From: Chitinophaga niabensis
GTDB lineage: Bacteria > Bacteroidota > Bacteroidia > Chitinophagales > Chitinophagaceae
Length of the DNA stretch: 64,000 bases
Direction: 5' to 3'
NCBI RefSeq assembly: GCF_900129465.1
Contig: NZ_FSRA01000002.1
Span: 558,001 to 622,000 of the forward strand
Below, piece after piece: positions 9,680-19,800 of the stretch (its first letter is position 1; each line of letters begins with the position of its first letter). The notes beneath the pieces were generated by a model. The model worked only from the letters and a program-made list of their open reading frames with translations. It was not told the origin of the DNA and made no database searches. Both the position numbers and the translations under genes were made by a program.

Positions 9680-10265
9680 CAACCCGATACCCCTCCAACT
9701 CAGCCTTCAAACTCTGTATCACCAAATGCATAGGCTTAGCCGTATTCATAGTACGGCTGATCAGGATCCCCCCCTGCACCGATGCGTACATCTTTGTAGC
9801 AAATTCCTCCGCATTAAGCCTGTCAGACAACTCCCCTGCATCAATCCCATCCTGCAATATCTGCGTAAAAGCTTTAAAGCCGCTCTCGTACAATGCTTTC
9901 AGCTTTTTCCTGATCACAGGATTAGTATCATCTGATTCCACGGAAAGGTTAACAACAGGGCAGCCTCCCTGTAGTAAAGTATTCAACGGATTCCGCTGTA
10001 CTTCCAGGTAAGCATATATTTTTTCAACAGCCCCCTTGTGTTTGGAAAACACCGCCTCCCTCCTGGCCCTGATCTTAGCCAGCATATAATCCACACTGGC
10101 ATAAGCCAGGTCTTCCTTACTTTCAAAATGACCATACAGGCAGCCCTTGGCAACATCTGCCGCTTTCAGCACATCATCTATGGATGTACCCGCAATCCCC
10201 TTCTCATTGAAGATAACAGCCGCCTTTTCAATGATGGATTGCCTGGTTTGTTCTGCTTTGCTCAT
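9669..10265 (-). CDS. TetR/AcrR family transcriptional regulator
   Basis: The 198-residue protein begins with a TetR DNA-binding domain (residues about 5-50, with GIAGTSIDDVLKAADVAKGC and LYGHFESKEDLAYASVD) followed by a helical ligand-binding domain. The ATG at 10265 (MSKAEQTRQ) is preferred over an in-frame start 21 bases upstream because it lies right behind a good promoter. The gene is divergent from an MFS efflux gene, the classical layout of a repressor that controls a drug exporter and itself. A 13-bp palindrome occurs in both promoters (see regulatory entries). The inducer is unknown. Confident on family, moderate on the regulatory target. Confidence 0.93.
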   Translation of the reverse strand: MSKAEQTRQSIIEKAAVIFNEKGIAGTSIDDVLKAADVAKGCLYGHFESKEDLAYASVDYMLAKIRARREAVFSKHKGAVEKIYAYLEVQRNPLNTLLQGGCPVVNLSVESDDTNPVIRKKLKALYESGFKAFTQILQDGIDAGELSDRLNAEEFATKMYASVQGGILISRTMNTAKPMHLVIQSLKAELEGYRVVKV

Positions 10266-10272
10266 AATAGTG

Positions 10273-10311
10273 CAAATATAGATCAAATAAAATAAACCAA
10301 ATAGTCTATTT
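10273..10311 (-). promoter_or_regulatory. tetR promoter with operator copy 1
   Basis: On the minus strand a -7 element TATATTTG (10273-10280) stands 17 bases from a TTTG at -33 (10298-10301). The palindrome AAATAGTCTATTT (10299-10311) overlaps the -33 element, as expected for autorepression. The palindrome lies within a longer stretch (10287-10312) that recurs exactly in front of the MFS gene. Confidence 0.65.
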
Positions 10312-10366
10312 TATAGCAAAATATATAATTCATTATCAATCACTTAAAGCGAAATCAAAAAATATA

Positions 10367-10399
10367 TTTGGATAAAATAAACCAAATAGTCTATTTTTG
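10367..10399 (+). promoter_or_regulatory. MFS efflux gene promoter with operator copy 2
   Basis: TTTG (10367-10370) and TATTTTTG (10392-10399) are spaced 21 bases and match the Bacteroidota consensus. The second copy of the palindrome AAATAGTCTATTT (10384-10396) overlaps the -7 element, so bound repressor would block initiation. The start codon is at 10418, leaving a very short leader. Confidence 0.65.
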
Positions 10400-10417
10400 C
10401 CCTCTCAACACACACAC

Positions 10418-11638
10418 ATGAAACTCATTAAAGACAATCACCAGGGGATCAGCACCTTTTTATCATTCGCACTGCTCCCGCTATCCGGCTTCGCTACCGA
10501 TATCTACATTCCGGCATTGCCTTCCATGGCAAGTGATCTGTCTGTTACCAATTCTGCGGTGCAGCTCTCTCTCATATTATTCATGGTCAGCTATGGCATT
10601 AGCCAATGGTTCGTAGGAAGCCTGCTGGATAGCTACGGCCGTTTCAGGCTCGGCACTTCCGCACTTTTGATCTTCGCACTGTCCAGCTTCATCATCGCTG
10701 CTACGCACAATATCTATCTCATATACGCCATGCGTATCTTACAGGGTACTACAGTGGCCATGATCGTAGTGGGCAAGAGGGCCTATTTCGTGGATGTCTA
10801 TTCCGGCGACAAGCTGAAACATTATGTAAGCCTGTTCTCTATCATCTGGGCCACAGCACCTATCGTCGCCCCATTCATTGGCGGATATCTGCAGACTGTT
10901 TTTGGCTGGTCTTCCAACTTCTACTTCCTCGGCATCTTTGCAGTGATAATACTGGTATTCGAACTAATCTACAGCGGGGAATCACTCAAACAATTCCAGC
11001 CATTTAAAACAAAAGCCATTCTGCAGGTTTACCGTACTACCCTCACAACAGTTGACTTTGTATTAGGACTGGTGATCATTGCCATCAGTTACGCCATGCT
11101 GGTAGTATATGGTATGACAAGCCCCTTCATCATAGAGCACGTCTTCCATCTTTCTCCTGTGGTAACCGGTTATTGTTCGCTGCTTTCTGGTGTATTCCTG
11201 ATGCTCGGCGGGATCACTTCCAAAATGCTGATCAAAAAGCCATTTAACAGAAAGCTGGGTGTAGCTATCGCTTTACAAGCCGTTGCAGCTGTTTTTATGA
11301 TAGCCACATCAACATTAGTGAGCAATCTCTACACGCTCATGGCATTCACATTGATCATTCACTACTTTGGTGGTTTCGTTTTCAATAACGTTTTTGCCTT
11401 TTGCCTGGGACGTTTCACTAAGAACGCAGGTATAGCAAGTGGTGTTACCGGAGGTTCTATGTATATAATAACCTCCATTTTAAGCTACGGTATAGTAAAT
11501 GTGATACCTATTCAGAGCCAGGCTTTATTAGGGGTTGCATACCTTTCCTTTTCAATAGTCTTAATAGGTGTATTTACCTTATTTGTGAGAGCAAGGGCAA
11601 AAGAAGCGTTACAACAAAGTTTGGCGCAAGCTGCATAA
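10418..11638 (+). CDS. MFS efflux transporter, Bcr/CflA-like
   Basis: The 406-residue product is hydrophobic with about 12 membrane helices. Early motifs fit the Bcr/CflA drug-export group: DIYIPALPSMASDL in the first loop and a motif-A-like SLLDSYGRFRLGTSALLIF between helices 2 and 3. Export of a toxic small molecule by proton antiport across the inner membrane is inferred. It is divergent from a TetR repressor with matching operators in both promoters, which supports inducible efflux. ATG at 10418 was chosen because the promoter overlaps upstream alternatives. A strong terminator follows at once. Confidence 0.9.
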   Translation: MKLIKDNHQGISTFLSFALLPLSGFATDIYIPALPSMASDLSVTNSAVQLSLILFMVSYGISQWFVGSLLDSYGRFRLGTSALLIFALSSFIIAATHNIYLIYAMRILQGTTVAMIVVGKRAYFVDVYSGDKLKHYVSLFSIIWATAPIVAPFIGGYLQTVFGWSSNFYFLGIFAVIILVFELIYSGESLKQFQPFKTKAILQVYRTTLTTVDFVLGLVIIAISYAMLVVYGMTSPFIIEHVFHLSPVVTGYCSLLSGVFLMLGGITSKMLIKKPFNRKLGVAIALQAVAAVFMIATSTLVSNLYTLMAFTLIIHYFGGFVFNNVFAFCLGRFTKNAGIASGVTGGSMYIITSILSYGIVNVIPIQSQALLGVAYLSFSIVLIGVFTLFVRARAKEALQQSLAQAA

Positions 11639-11643
11639 ATAAA

Positions 11644-11674
11644 AAAGGGCTGAATGTTACTCATTCAGCCCTTT
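11644..11674. terminator. bidirectional intrinsic terminator after MFS gene and tlpA operon
   Basis: A 13-bp stem AAAGGGCTGAATG / CATTCAGCCCTTT with a 5-base loop sits between two convergent genes (ends at 11638 and 11693), with A- and T-rich flanks. Confidence 0.8.
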
Positions 11675-11692
11675 AACTTTAAGTATCTTTCA

Positions 11693-12811
11693 CTACTTCG
11701 CTCCGAACAACTCCACCAGCTTCTTCTCCAGCGGGCTATTCCCTCCAGGCTCAAACCCTACTTCCTTCATCAGGATCTTTCCTTTGGGATCGATCAGGAA
11801 AGTAGTAGGTACACCGGTTACGGCAAATCCGCTTTGCGAAATATTCTTGGTATCCAGGCTCTGCAACCAGGGAAGGTCTTGTTCTTTCAAGCCCTTCAGC
11901 CATGCCGCCTTATCCTTGTCGATGGAGATGCTGTAGATCTCAAACTTATCGCTCTTGTATTTGGCGTATACTTCCTTCATGTGAGGGAAGGATTGTTTAC
12001 AGGGTCCGCACCAGCTGGCCCAGAAATCGATCATTACATATTTACCTTTCAGAGAACTGAAGCTGAACAATTTCTCGTCCGGCGTAGTTAACGCAAAGTC
12101 TTTTACCGTGCTGCCGATAGCGGAGCTCTTCAGGCCGTTCAGGTAATCTGCAACGTTCTTCGCTTCTTCCGTTTGTTTTGTTTTTGCGGAGAGCAGTTTG
12201 TACAGCTTCTCCATATCCGCTGTTTTCAGCGAGGAACGCCCCATGCTCAATGCCAGTGCAGATGCATAAGAATCAGGGTGCGTTGAAATGAAGCTGTTCA
12301 ATAGCCCGGCCATTTCCACAGCTGTCAGCTTTTCTCTTTCCTCACCGATCTCTGTGGCTTTCGGGTTCTTCCTGTCGTACCAGGTAGAGCCGAACTTTGC
12401 TGTGATCTGGTCATTTACTTTTTTATACACTTCCGCTTGCTGCTGGCGCAGTTCGTTGTATTCCGATGCGGATTTCAGGCCGGATACTTTAAAGCTGCCC
12501 ATACCCTTGGTGATGTCTCCGTCAGAAAGGATCACCTCTCCGGGCTGCTCCACCAATACCGGGAAAGGGGTGTACATACGTTTTACGTACCTGTCATACT
12601 CAGTGTAAAATAGCGGAAGGAAAGGTTTTTCGAATGGTACTTTGAATTCAAAGTTACCATCCACCATCACAGCAGAATCGTTCTTTACGTTATTACCGTA
12701 GATGTATATTTTGTTGTATCCCTTCGTATCTCCGGAAAACTTTCCTTTGATCACCACCTCCTGTGCAAATGCAAAGGATGGCAGCAGCAACAATGCAAAT
12801 AATTTCTTCAT
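11693..12811 (-). CDS. TlpA-like thiol-disulfide oxidoreductase with N-terminal DUF4369-type domain (distal copy)
   Basis: The protein has 372 residues: signal peptide (about 1-16, ending AFA), an N-terminal DUF4369-like beta domain (about 18-110), a helical linker, and a C-terminal AhpC/TSA-thioredoxin domain (about 235-370). The redox motif WASWCGPC has Cys268 and Cys271; the cis-proline loop is GVPTTFLIDPKG. The fold transfers electrons to periplasmic or outer-membrane thiols. It is the last gene of uptake locus 2 and is 14 bases from a homologous gene (12826), suggesting tandem duplication. Its role within the locus is inferred only from position. Confidence 0.9.
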   Translation of the reverse strand: MKKLFALLLLPSFAFAQEVVIKGKFSGDTKGYNKIYIYGNNVKNDSAVMVDGNFEFKVPFEKPFLPLFYTEYDRYVKRMYTPFPVLVEQPGEVILSDGDITKGMGSFKVSGLKSASEYNELRQQQAEVYKKVNDQITAKFGSTWYDRKNPKATEIGEEREKLTAVEMAGLLNSFISTHPDSYASALALSMGRSSLKTADMEKLYKLLSAKTKQTEEAKNVADYLNGLKSSAIGSTVKDFALTTPDEKLFSFSSLKGKYVMIDFWASWCGPCKQSFPHMKEVYAKYKSDKFEIYSISIDKDKAAWLKGLKEQDLPWLQSLDTKNISQSGFAVTGVPTTFLIDPKGKILMKEVGFEPGGNSPLEKKLVELFGAK

Positions 12812-12825
12812 TGTATAAAATTGTT

Positions 12826-13965
12826 TTAGTGTAACTCCTTAGCCAAACGTTCTTCCAGTTCTTTTCCGCGCATGTTAGCGGCAATGATCTTACCATTAGG
12901 GTCTATCAGCCAGTTCTGTGGAACGGCGCGTACATTATACAACTGTGCTACCACATTCTTCCAGCCTTGCAGGTCACTTACATGCAACCAGGGTAAACCG
13001 TCATCCGCAATGGCTTTGATCCATGCATCTTTTTTATCATCCAGGGAAACGGCGAGGATCTCAAAGTTTTTGCCTTTGAATTTATCATATGCCAGTTTCA
13101 CATTAGGGTTCTCTGCGCGGCAGGGACCACACCAGCTGGCCCAGAAATCGATCAGTACATATTTACCTTTCAGGGACGCCAGGGAAACCGGCACACCTTC
13201 TGTATTGTTCTGTGCAAAATCAGGAGCTGTAGCACCGATAGCTGTAGTGTAGGCAATTTTCAGTCTTTCTTCAAACTCTTTACCATCTTTGGTATTGCGC
13301 AAGGCAGCATTCAGTTTTTTATACGATTCCTCTGTTTCCTTTGGATTGCTGATAATGCTTTTGCCAGTCACCACGTTAAAGCTTACCCAGCTATTGGGGT
13401 GTGATAACACAAAGGCATTATCAACCGGCCCATTCTCTTTCATGGTAGCAATGAGTTTCGCATACAGGTTTTTATACGCTTCGCCCTCTCTGTCTGTTGC
13501 ATATTGTTTCATCTCATCGCTGATGGCGGTGAGCTTATCAACTACAGGTTTGCGGGCTTTCTGCAATACGGCATAATCGTCCTGTGCGGCAGAGCCTTTG
13601 ATGGTGGATTCCTTAATGGTTTTGCCGTTAAGGGTAATGTTGCCTTTGTCGAGATAAAAAGAGCAACCATCACGACCGATGATCTCTCCTCCATATCCCA
13701 TACCGAAATTCATGCGGGGGTTAGCACTGGATTTCACAACGGTGATCACTGCCTGTATCGGCTTATTGATCTTACCGGAAAAGCTGAAAGCGCCTGCTTT
13801 CAGCTCAGCAGTATCCGTTACTCTCTTTCCATCGAAAGCGTACATTAATATCACCTTGGCGGGTTCCCCCAGGTCATCTATTTTTCCATTCAGCGTAAAA
13901 GCCTCCTGGGCGTGCAGCATGGTGGAAAACATTCCCGCAGCTGCTAGCAATACTATTTTCTTCAT
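12826..13965 (-). CDS. TlpA-like thiol-disulfide oxidoreductase with N-terminal DUF4369-type domain (proximal copy)
   Basis: The 379-residue product has the same layout as its downstream neighbour: signal peptide (1-19, ending MLHA), DUF4369-like domain, helical middle, then a thioredoxin-like domain with WASWCGPC (Cys279, Cys282) and the loop AVPQNWLIDPNG. The two copies are clearly divergent, with different linkers and a cis-Pro loop ending QNW here instead of TTF, so they may act on different partners. It lies 11 bases downstream of the metalloprotease-like lipoprotein gene and belongs to the same operon. Confidence 0.9.
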   Translation of the reverse strand: MKKIVLLAAAGMFSTMLHAQEAFTLNGKIDDLGEPAKVILMYAFDGKRVTDTAELKAGAFSFSGKINKPIQAVITVVKSSANPRMNFGMGYGGEIIGRDGCSFYLDKGNITLNGKTIKESTIKGSAAQDDYAVLQKARKPVVDKLTAISDEMKQYATDREGEAYKNLYAKLIATMKENGPVDNAFVLSHPNSWVSFNVVTGKSIISNPKETEESYKKLNAALRNTKDGKEFEERLKIAYTTAIGATAPDFAQNNTEGVPVSLASLKGKYVLIDFWASWCGPCRAENPNVKLAYDKFKGKNFEILAVSLDDKKDAWIKAIADDGLPWLHVSDLQGWKNVVAQLYNVRAVPQNWLIDPNGKIIAANMRGKELEERLAKELH

Positions 13966-13976
13966 GATGTATGGTT

Positions 13977-15251
13977 TTACTGATTTTTAGCATTCATTCT
14001 TCCAGGGCAACGTGCCATTACTGCACGCATACGGGCCACCTGGTCCGCAGTGATAGAATTGAGCAATGTCGGATACCGGCTGTCGTCCATCGCATTGTCC
14101 GCCACATATTTCTCATTGTCCAGGCCCACTTTTAACGCAAAGGAATAACTGTTGCGTTTATCCTGTCCATCGAACTTACGGGTATCGTAACAGAGATCGG
14201 AGTAAAGGCGGGAGGCAGAATAGGATGGTGTATACAATCCATAGAATGTACCTATGAACCGGAACAGTTCTATCTTCCGTTCAATACCCGGGAACAGCAT
14301 GGTACGCGGTAATCCCACGCAGGCATTGGCATAATCCAGGATAAAATCATCGTCATTTACTGCAGTACCTGTCACTCCCAGGATGGCCTGCTGACCGGGT
14401 TGCGGTGCCAGCTGTTTAGCAGGATAAACGGTACCCATACTATTGTTGGCGCCGGAAGGTATTACCTGTACGTTCAGGTATTGCTTCGGGTTCCAGATCA
14501 TAGTGGCTTTATTCGTATTGATAAAAGCAATAAAATCCGATACGTTAAAAATAGTGGCTAATGGGTTCACTTTCACATTGTCGCTATATATAATTCTGTT
14601 AAAACCGGGTTCGGGTAAGGTTTGCCCTGCCTGGTTCTTTGTGGCCAGGCGGAATTCAATATTTGCCTTAGCCCCGTTGGGGCTTTTACCTACCTGGTTA
14701 TTGATAACGCTGTTCATATAAGCGATGCCCTCCTTCAATTGCTCCAGCTTCACTGGCTGATAAGAGGATACATCATAGCTGGAATGTGTAGTGTTCAGCT
14801 CCCATACATGGAAGATCACATCTACATATACTTTGGCCGGATCGGCTGGTTTGGCCCTTAATGCTACAGGTTTGGTGGCTGACTTCGTTCCTCCTATCTC
14901 TGCATGGAATTTCACGGTATCGAAAGGAATAGTAGTGGTAGAATAGCTCAGGCCTACTTCTCTACCGGACCTTTCCTCTATTATTTTTAAAGAACCGGAT
15001 GGTAACTTACGATAGTCGATAAATTCCAGGGAATCTTTACCGGAGGGCAGGCGTACCGTGCGATAGGCTTCTACGATAAAATTCAGCGTTGCCTGCCCGT
15101 CTGCGATCATCATCTTATCAGTGGCAGAGAGGTAGATGGAATCCACATCGTCTATTGTTGGCTCGTATAATTTGTAGGCGAATCCATCTTTTTCACAACC
15201 GGCCTGTGCCAGTGCCAATAAGCAGATGAGCCCTATTAATAGCTTGTTCAT
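13977..15251 (-). CDS. metalloprotease-like lipoprotein lacking the zinc-binding motif
   Basis: The 424-residue protein is a lipoprotein (lipobox AQAGC, Cys19). Its body resembles the Bacteroidota zinc-dependent metalloproteinase lipoproteins (pappalysin-like metzincins): DVIFHVWELNTTHSSYDVSS, GIAYMNSVINNQVG, NIEFRLATKNQAG and the Met-turn-like NAMDD near residue 388 followed by ITADQVARMRAVM. Where the family has HExxHxxGxxH this protein reads RFIGTFYGLYT, so all three zinc histidines and the catalytic glutamate are replaced while the surrounding Gly-Leu-Tyr frame is kept. It is therefore probably a binding protein rather than an enzyme. It sits between susD and two TlpA-like genes in the operon. 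Family assignment comes from remembered motifs; moderate confidence. Confidence 0.75.
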   Translation of the reverse strand: MNKLLIGLICLLALAQAGCEKDGFAYKLYEPTIDDVDSIYLSATDKMMIADGQATLNFIVEAYRTVRLPSGKDSLEFIDYRKLPSGSLKIIEERSGREVGLSYSTTTIPFDTVKFHAEIGGTKSATKPVALRAKPADPAKVYVDVIFHVWELNTTHSSYDVSSYQPVKLEQLKEGIAYMNSVINNQVGKSPNGAKANIEFRLATKNQAGQTLPEPGFNRIIYSDNVKVNPLATIFNVSDFIAFINTNKATMIWNPKQYLNVQVIPSGANNSMGTVYPAKQLAPQPGQQAILGVTGTAVNDDDFILDYANACVGLPRTMLFPGIERKIELFRFIGTFYGLYTPSYSASRLYSDLCYDTRKFDGQDKRNSYSFALKVGLDNEKYVADNAMDDSRYPTLLNSITADQVARMRAVMARCPGRMNAKNQ

Positions 15252-15268
15252 GAAATTGCATTTAATGA

Positions 15269-16816
15269 TTAATATTCAATGGCTACCCAACCTTCATTTG
15301 GTATAAGGTCCTTATTCTCCTGCACTTCCGTTAACGGGATGGGTAACGCATAGCGGTAATCGTTAGGCGCTACTGTTAAATCATAATTCTTATTAAGGAA
15401 GAAGAGTTTGCGGGTGATGGTTTTCTTACCGAAACGTTTCAGGTCCAGCCAGCGTTTATCGTTGTCACCAAAGAACTCTTTCCTGCGCTCATCTATGATC
15501 TCCTGTAATAAGGCATCCCCAGCAAGGCCATCTGCTGTTCCTGCATTCCTGAATGCTTTGAATTTATTCAGCGTAGCGATGGCTTCTCCGGAATTATTTA
15601 ACCGGAACTGCGCTTCTGCCAGCATCAGGAATGCTTCTTCCGGTTTAAAGAAACAGGCATTACCGCGTTTGAGTGAACCGTTGGCAGTTCCGTCGGAAGG
15701 CCAGCCCCAGTTCAATGTTTTCCCCGCTGTGCCCACCTTTCCGCCTGCGCGGGTAGGGTCTGCATTGAAGATGGCACCGATACGGACATCCCCCGGTTTG
15801 AAGAGCGCTGCAAATTCTGTGCTCAGTGGAATATTTTCCGGGCCATAAGTACCCGGAATGAGATACTGGAAATTAGAACCATATATTACACCAAAGGCGC
15901 CCTGCAGGTTATTCTCCTGGCACAAGGCAGGATAATTAGGATCTTTAGCGCCATAGGCATTGATCATCCCTGTTACAGTAGTAGGGATAAAGGCTTCCGT
16001 ATTTTCCACCGCAATAGCTGCATGTGCTTTTACCTGCTCGTAATCAGATGTTTCCTTTGCAGGAGATTCTGCTTTGAACCAGTATACCTGGGCCATCAGG
16101 TGATGGATGTAACGGCTATTATAAAAGACGTTGAAACCTGTAACCGGCCCTGTTCTTTTGATCATGGTCTCTGCCATCTTCAAATCATCCAGGATGATCT
16201 TGTAGACTTCTGCCTGTGTTCTCCTCGGCATATCAATTCCCAATACGCCCTCTCCCGTATGCAGGTAAACAGGAATACCCAGTTCGCCTTTATGATAAGG
16301 TGCAAAATACTCCAGCAGTTTAAAGAGGTAATAAGCACGATGTACATACATTTCACCTAACAATTGATCCTGCTGCTGCGGAGTGGCTTCAATCTCCTCC
16401 ATCTGATCAATGAGGCTGTTCAGGAAACCAACTATTGAATAATGCTGGTTCCAGATCACGCCGGGTGTATTAAAATCGTTCCACAGCAACAGGTCTGCAT
16501 ACCCCTGTTCTACCTTGAGGTGGTTATTATTAGGTTTCAGGTAAGTTTGTGGTACAGCGAGTTCAAAATCGATATTATCTGAATATGCTTCAAACATCAG
16601 TGTACCGGCAGCTGGCGCCAGGCACATCACGTTGCCGTATAAAGGTTTTACACGCAGTTCAGCCACTCCCTTCAGATAAGATGCCAGCAATGTTTTCATA
16701 TCGTCTACCGTGGTAACGGTACGCTGATTTTTTGCGGGAAGGTCCAGGAACTGCTTGCAGCCCCACGAAGTGGTTAATGCTGCTATTAAAAAGAATAGGA
16801 TGATGTTATGCCTCAT
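15269..16816 (-). CDS. SusD/RagB family nutrient-uptake lipoprotein (locus 2)
   Basis: The 515-residue product has a lipoprotein signal (TTSWGC, Cys20) and SusD features: TPR-like helical repeats, a loop-rich ligand-binding middle, and the C-terminal signature IIDERRKEFFGDNDKRWLDL (near residue 443). It should cap the SusC pore encoded 12 bases upstream. It is followed after 17 bases by the metalloprotease-like lipoprotein. The presence of thiol oxidoreductases and a protease-like protein instead of glycosidases makes a peptide or protein-derived ligand plausible; that is inference. Confidence 0.95.
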   Translation of the reverse strand: MRHNIILFFLIAALTTSWGCKQFLDLPAKNQRTVTTVDDMKTLLASYLKGVAELRVKPLYGNVMCLAPAAGTLMFEAYSDNIDFELAVPQTYLKPNNNHLKVEQGYADLLLWNDFNTPGVIWNQHYSIVGFLNSLIDQMEEIEATPQQQDQLLGEMYVHRAYYLFKLLEYFAPYHKGELGIPVYLHTGEGVLGIDMPRRTQAEVYKIILDDLKMAETMIKRTGPVTGFNVFYNSRYIHHLMAQVYWFKAESPAKETSDYEQVKAHAAIAVENTEAFIPTTVTGMINAYGAKDPNYPALCQENNLQGAFGVIYGSNFQYLIPGTYGPENIPLSTEFAALFKPGDVRIGAIFNADPTRAGGKVGTAGKTLNWGWPSDGTANGSLKRGNACFFKPEEAFLMLAEAQFRLNNSGEAIATLNKFKAFRNAGTADGLAGDALLQEIIDERRKEFFGDNDKRWLDLKRFGKKTITRKLFFLNKNYDLTVAPNDYRYALPIPLTEVQENKDLIPNEGWVAIEY

Positions 16817-16827
16817 AACAAAAAAGT

Positions 16828-19800
16828 TTAAAATCCAACGGTTAATGACAGTGTGTACATCCTGGTATTAGGATATCCGAACGGCGTTTTTGTTTCCGCA
16901 TCCGTTCCACTATAAGGGCTCAAAGCCAGTACATTGTTTGCCACGAGCGTAGCCTTTAATGTTTTCATGGCTGTTCTGGCCAGCAGTTGACGGGGTGCTC
17001 TCCAGGACAGGGAAAGCTCTGTGCATTTCAGATAAGCGCCGCTTTCAACGTCTGTGGAGATCAGATACTGCGTATAGTTGGAAAGCGCTGTTCTGTAAAT
17101 GGGAATATCTGTAATATCCCCAGCCTGCCTCCAGCGGTAAAGATTATCTTTTAACCTGTTAGTACGGCTGGCCACAATGTCGCTCGTAACACCGCTTGGG
17201 CCTTCCCTTCTGTCGCGGAAACTGATGATATCATTTCCATCGGCATATACGAAGTTGGCAGTAAGCTCTATCGTTTTGTAAGTCACTCTTGTATTGAAGC
17301 CTCCATACAATTCCGGATCACTATGGCCCAGGTAATATGGTCTGTACAAGGCAGTAAGGTCTGCTGTGCTGATCTTACTCAGATCTATTTCCGCATCCGA
17401 AAAAGTGGTTTCTACTTTTCCGCCTACCAGTTTTGAATTCCTTTTTTGCGCCAGTACAATGAGGCCGCCTGTTACCGGATCTACATGTGAGAACTTATAC
17501 CCAAACCAGCTGTTCACCGGATAGCCCTGTATATTGGCAGTATAATTATTCCCTACTGTCGGTACTTCTTTTTCATATACGTTGCTCAGGTTATTTTTAA
17601 CCTTTGTGATATTACCACCTACTTCCCAGAGGAAATCTTTTGTTTTAACGGCTTCTACCCGGAGGTTCAATTCCAGTCCCTTGTTTGTAAGATTACCCAC
17701 GTTCACCATGGCGGAAGGTCTTCCCACAGAAGGGGGTGTTCTGGTATTGTCCAGCAGGTCCATCACTTCTTCTGTAAAATAACGCCAGTCTGTATTGATC
17801 CTTCCATTGAAAAGGGATAGTTCCAACCCGAGGTTGGTCTCTCTCTTCTTTTCCCATTTGATCACCGGGTTACCAAACTGAAAGTCAATAGCTGTAGGGA
17901 TGTTAGCATATACCGCCGTACCCAGGGTATAAGTATGGAAGGGGTATACGCTCCTGTTGATACTTCCCCTGTAGCCATATCCTACAGACAATACCAGCCT
18001 GCTGATAGTGGATGCATTATCTTTCAGGAAACTTTCATTATGTGCATTCCATTTTACGCCGGCAGACCATAAAGGAGAGAACTGGTTTTCCGAACCGATG
18101 ATATCCACACCATCATACCGTACGTTGGCATTCAGTACATAACGGTTGTCGTACACATAAGCCAGGGAACCAATAAAAGAAGCGCTCCTGTTTTCACGGG
18201 TATAGGTACTGCCTAACCTGGGTAGTTGCAGGTTGAGGAAACGGTTATCCGGTATCAGGTCCCAGCTGGGATAACCGGCAATACCATATTGTTGTAAGTA
18301 AATGGGGTTGAAATGAGAGAATTTGTCGTTCTGCACCGCGCCGAATTCGTTAGCGAAGAAAGCCTGTACAAAATGTTTCGCGGCAAATGTATTCGAATAC
18401 TCTACCGTATTGCGGATAGTATAATCCAAAGTTCTGCCCGAGCCTTCCTGCAGGTATCCCCTGTTATGTTCAGGCAATACACCACCCGCGGTAGATGTTT
18501 GATTCAGCCAGTTATTGGCCCATGACCGGTAAGTGCCGCCAAAGGATTCATCTTTATCCTGCACCGAAGTATAAGATCCTGCCACATTCCCGGTGTATTT
18601 GAAATGTTTGAGGAAATCATATTCCACGGTAAACTGTGCCCTGATATTTCCATAAGTATTCGTCAGCCTGTTCTCACGCAGCTCGCGGATAATATTGAAG
18701 GTATTATAATACAGCGCGGAATTACTGCCCACATCATAAGGGATGGCACGATAGGTGAGATCTGAAGCATAGGAGCCATCTGCATTATAAGGTTTCTCAT
18801 AAGGGTTGGCGAATACGGCATACTTAAACGGATCTACACCAGCCTGTCCTTCTACGTTCTTTTTAAGGGTGGTATAAAGATTTACCCTGAAGAGTAATTT
18901 ATTCGTTACAAAACGGGAAAGTTTCATATTGAAACCACCGGTCTGGAATTTATTTTCAATCAGGCTTCCTTTTGAATCCTGGAAGTTGAAACCTGCGTAG
19001 TAAGTTGTTTTTGTATTACCTCCGCTGAAGCTGATGTTGTGTGACTGGCTGTTAGCTACCCGGTAGAGTTGTTTGATCCAGTCTGTATTCGTTTGCTCAA
19101 GTAATGCTATCTGCTTTTCTGCTTCATCATAGGTGATAGCACCTTTATCAGCAAGGCTCAGCAATTGTATCACGCGGCCACCGGATTCATAAGGAGGATA
19201 ATAATCATCCCGCAGCCCTCTTTCAAACGCCACTTTTTCTTTGGAGTTCATGAAATTGAATCCGTTCTCCGGGCGCATGGTTACCCCCAGCTTACCGGTG
19301 TAATTAATATAATCACTGCCCATTTTACCGTTCTTGGTAGTGATCACAATAACACCGTTGGCCGCCCTCGATCCATAGATCGAGGCAGCCGTGGCGTCTT
19401 TGAGGATAGTGATGCTTTCTATATTTTCAGGAGGTATATTACCAATACCGTTTGTGATCAGGCTGTTCATGCTGGCAGATACTTCATCTCCCTGCAAAGG
19501 CATACCATCCAGTACATACAGCGGATTCACATTTCCCGTTAAGGTGTTCACACCACGGATAATGATCTGCCCTGTTTCTCCGGGGCGGCCAGAAACGCTG
19601 CGTACATATACACCCGGCATCTTTCCGGCCAGGGCTTTATCAAAAGTGGTGATACCTGAATTCTCCAGGTCTTTAGCAGTAACTGTACTGATAGATCCTA
19701 CAGAAGCGATCTGCTTTCTGTTCTGGAAACCATTGCTCACCACGGAGATGGTACTAAGGTCGTTGGATGCGGCGCTCATTTTGATAGCAGCCGTGCTTGT

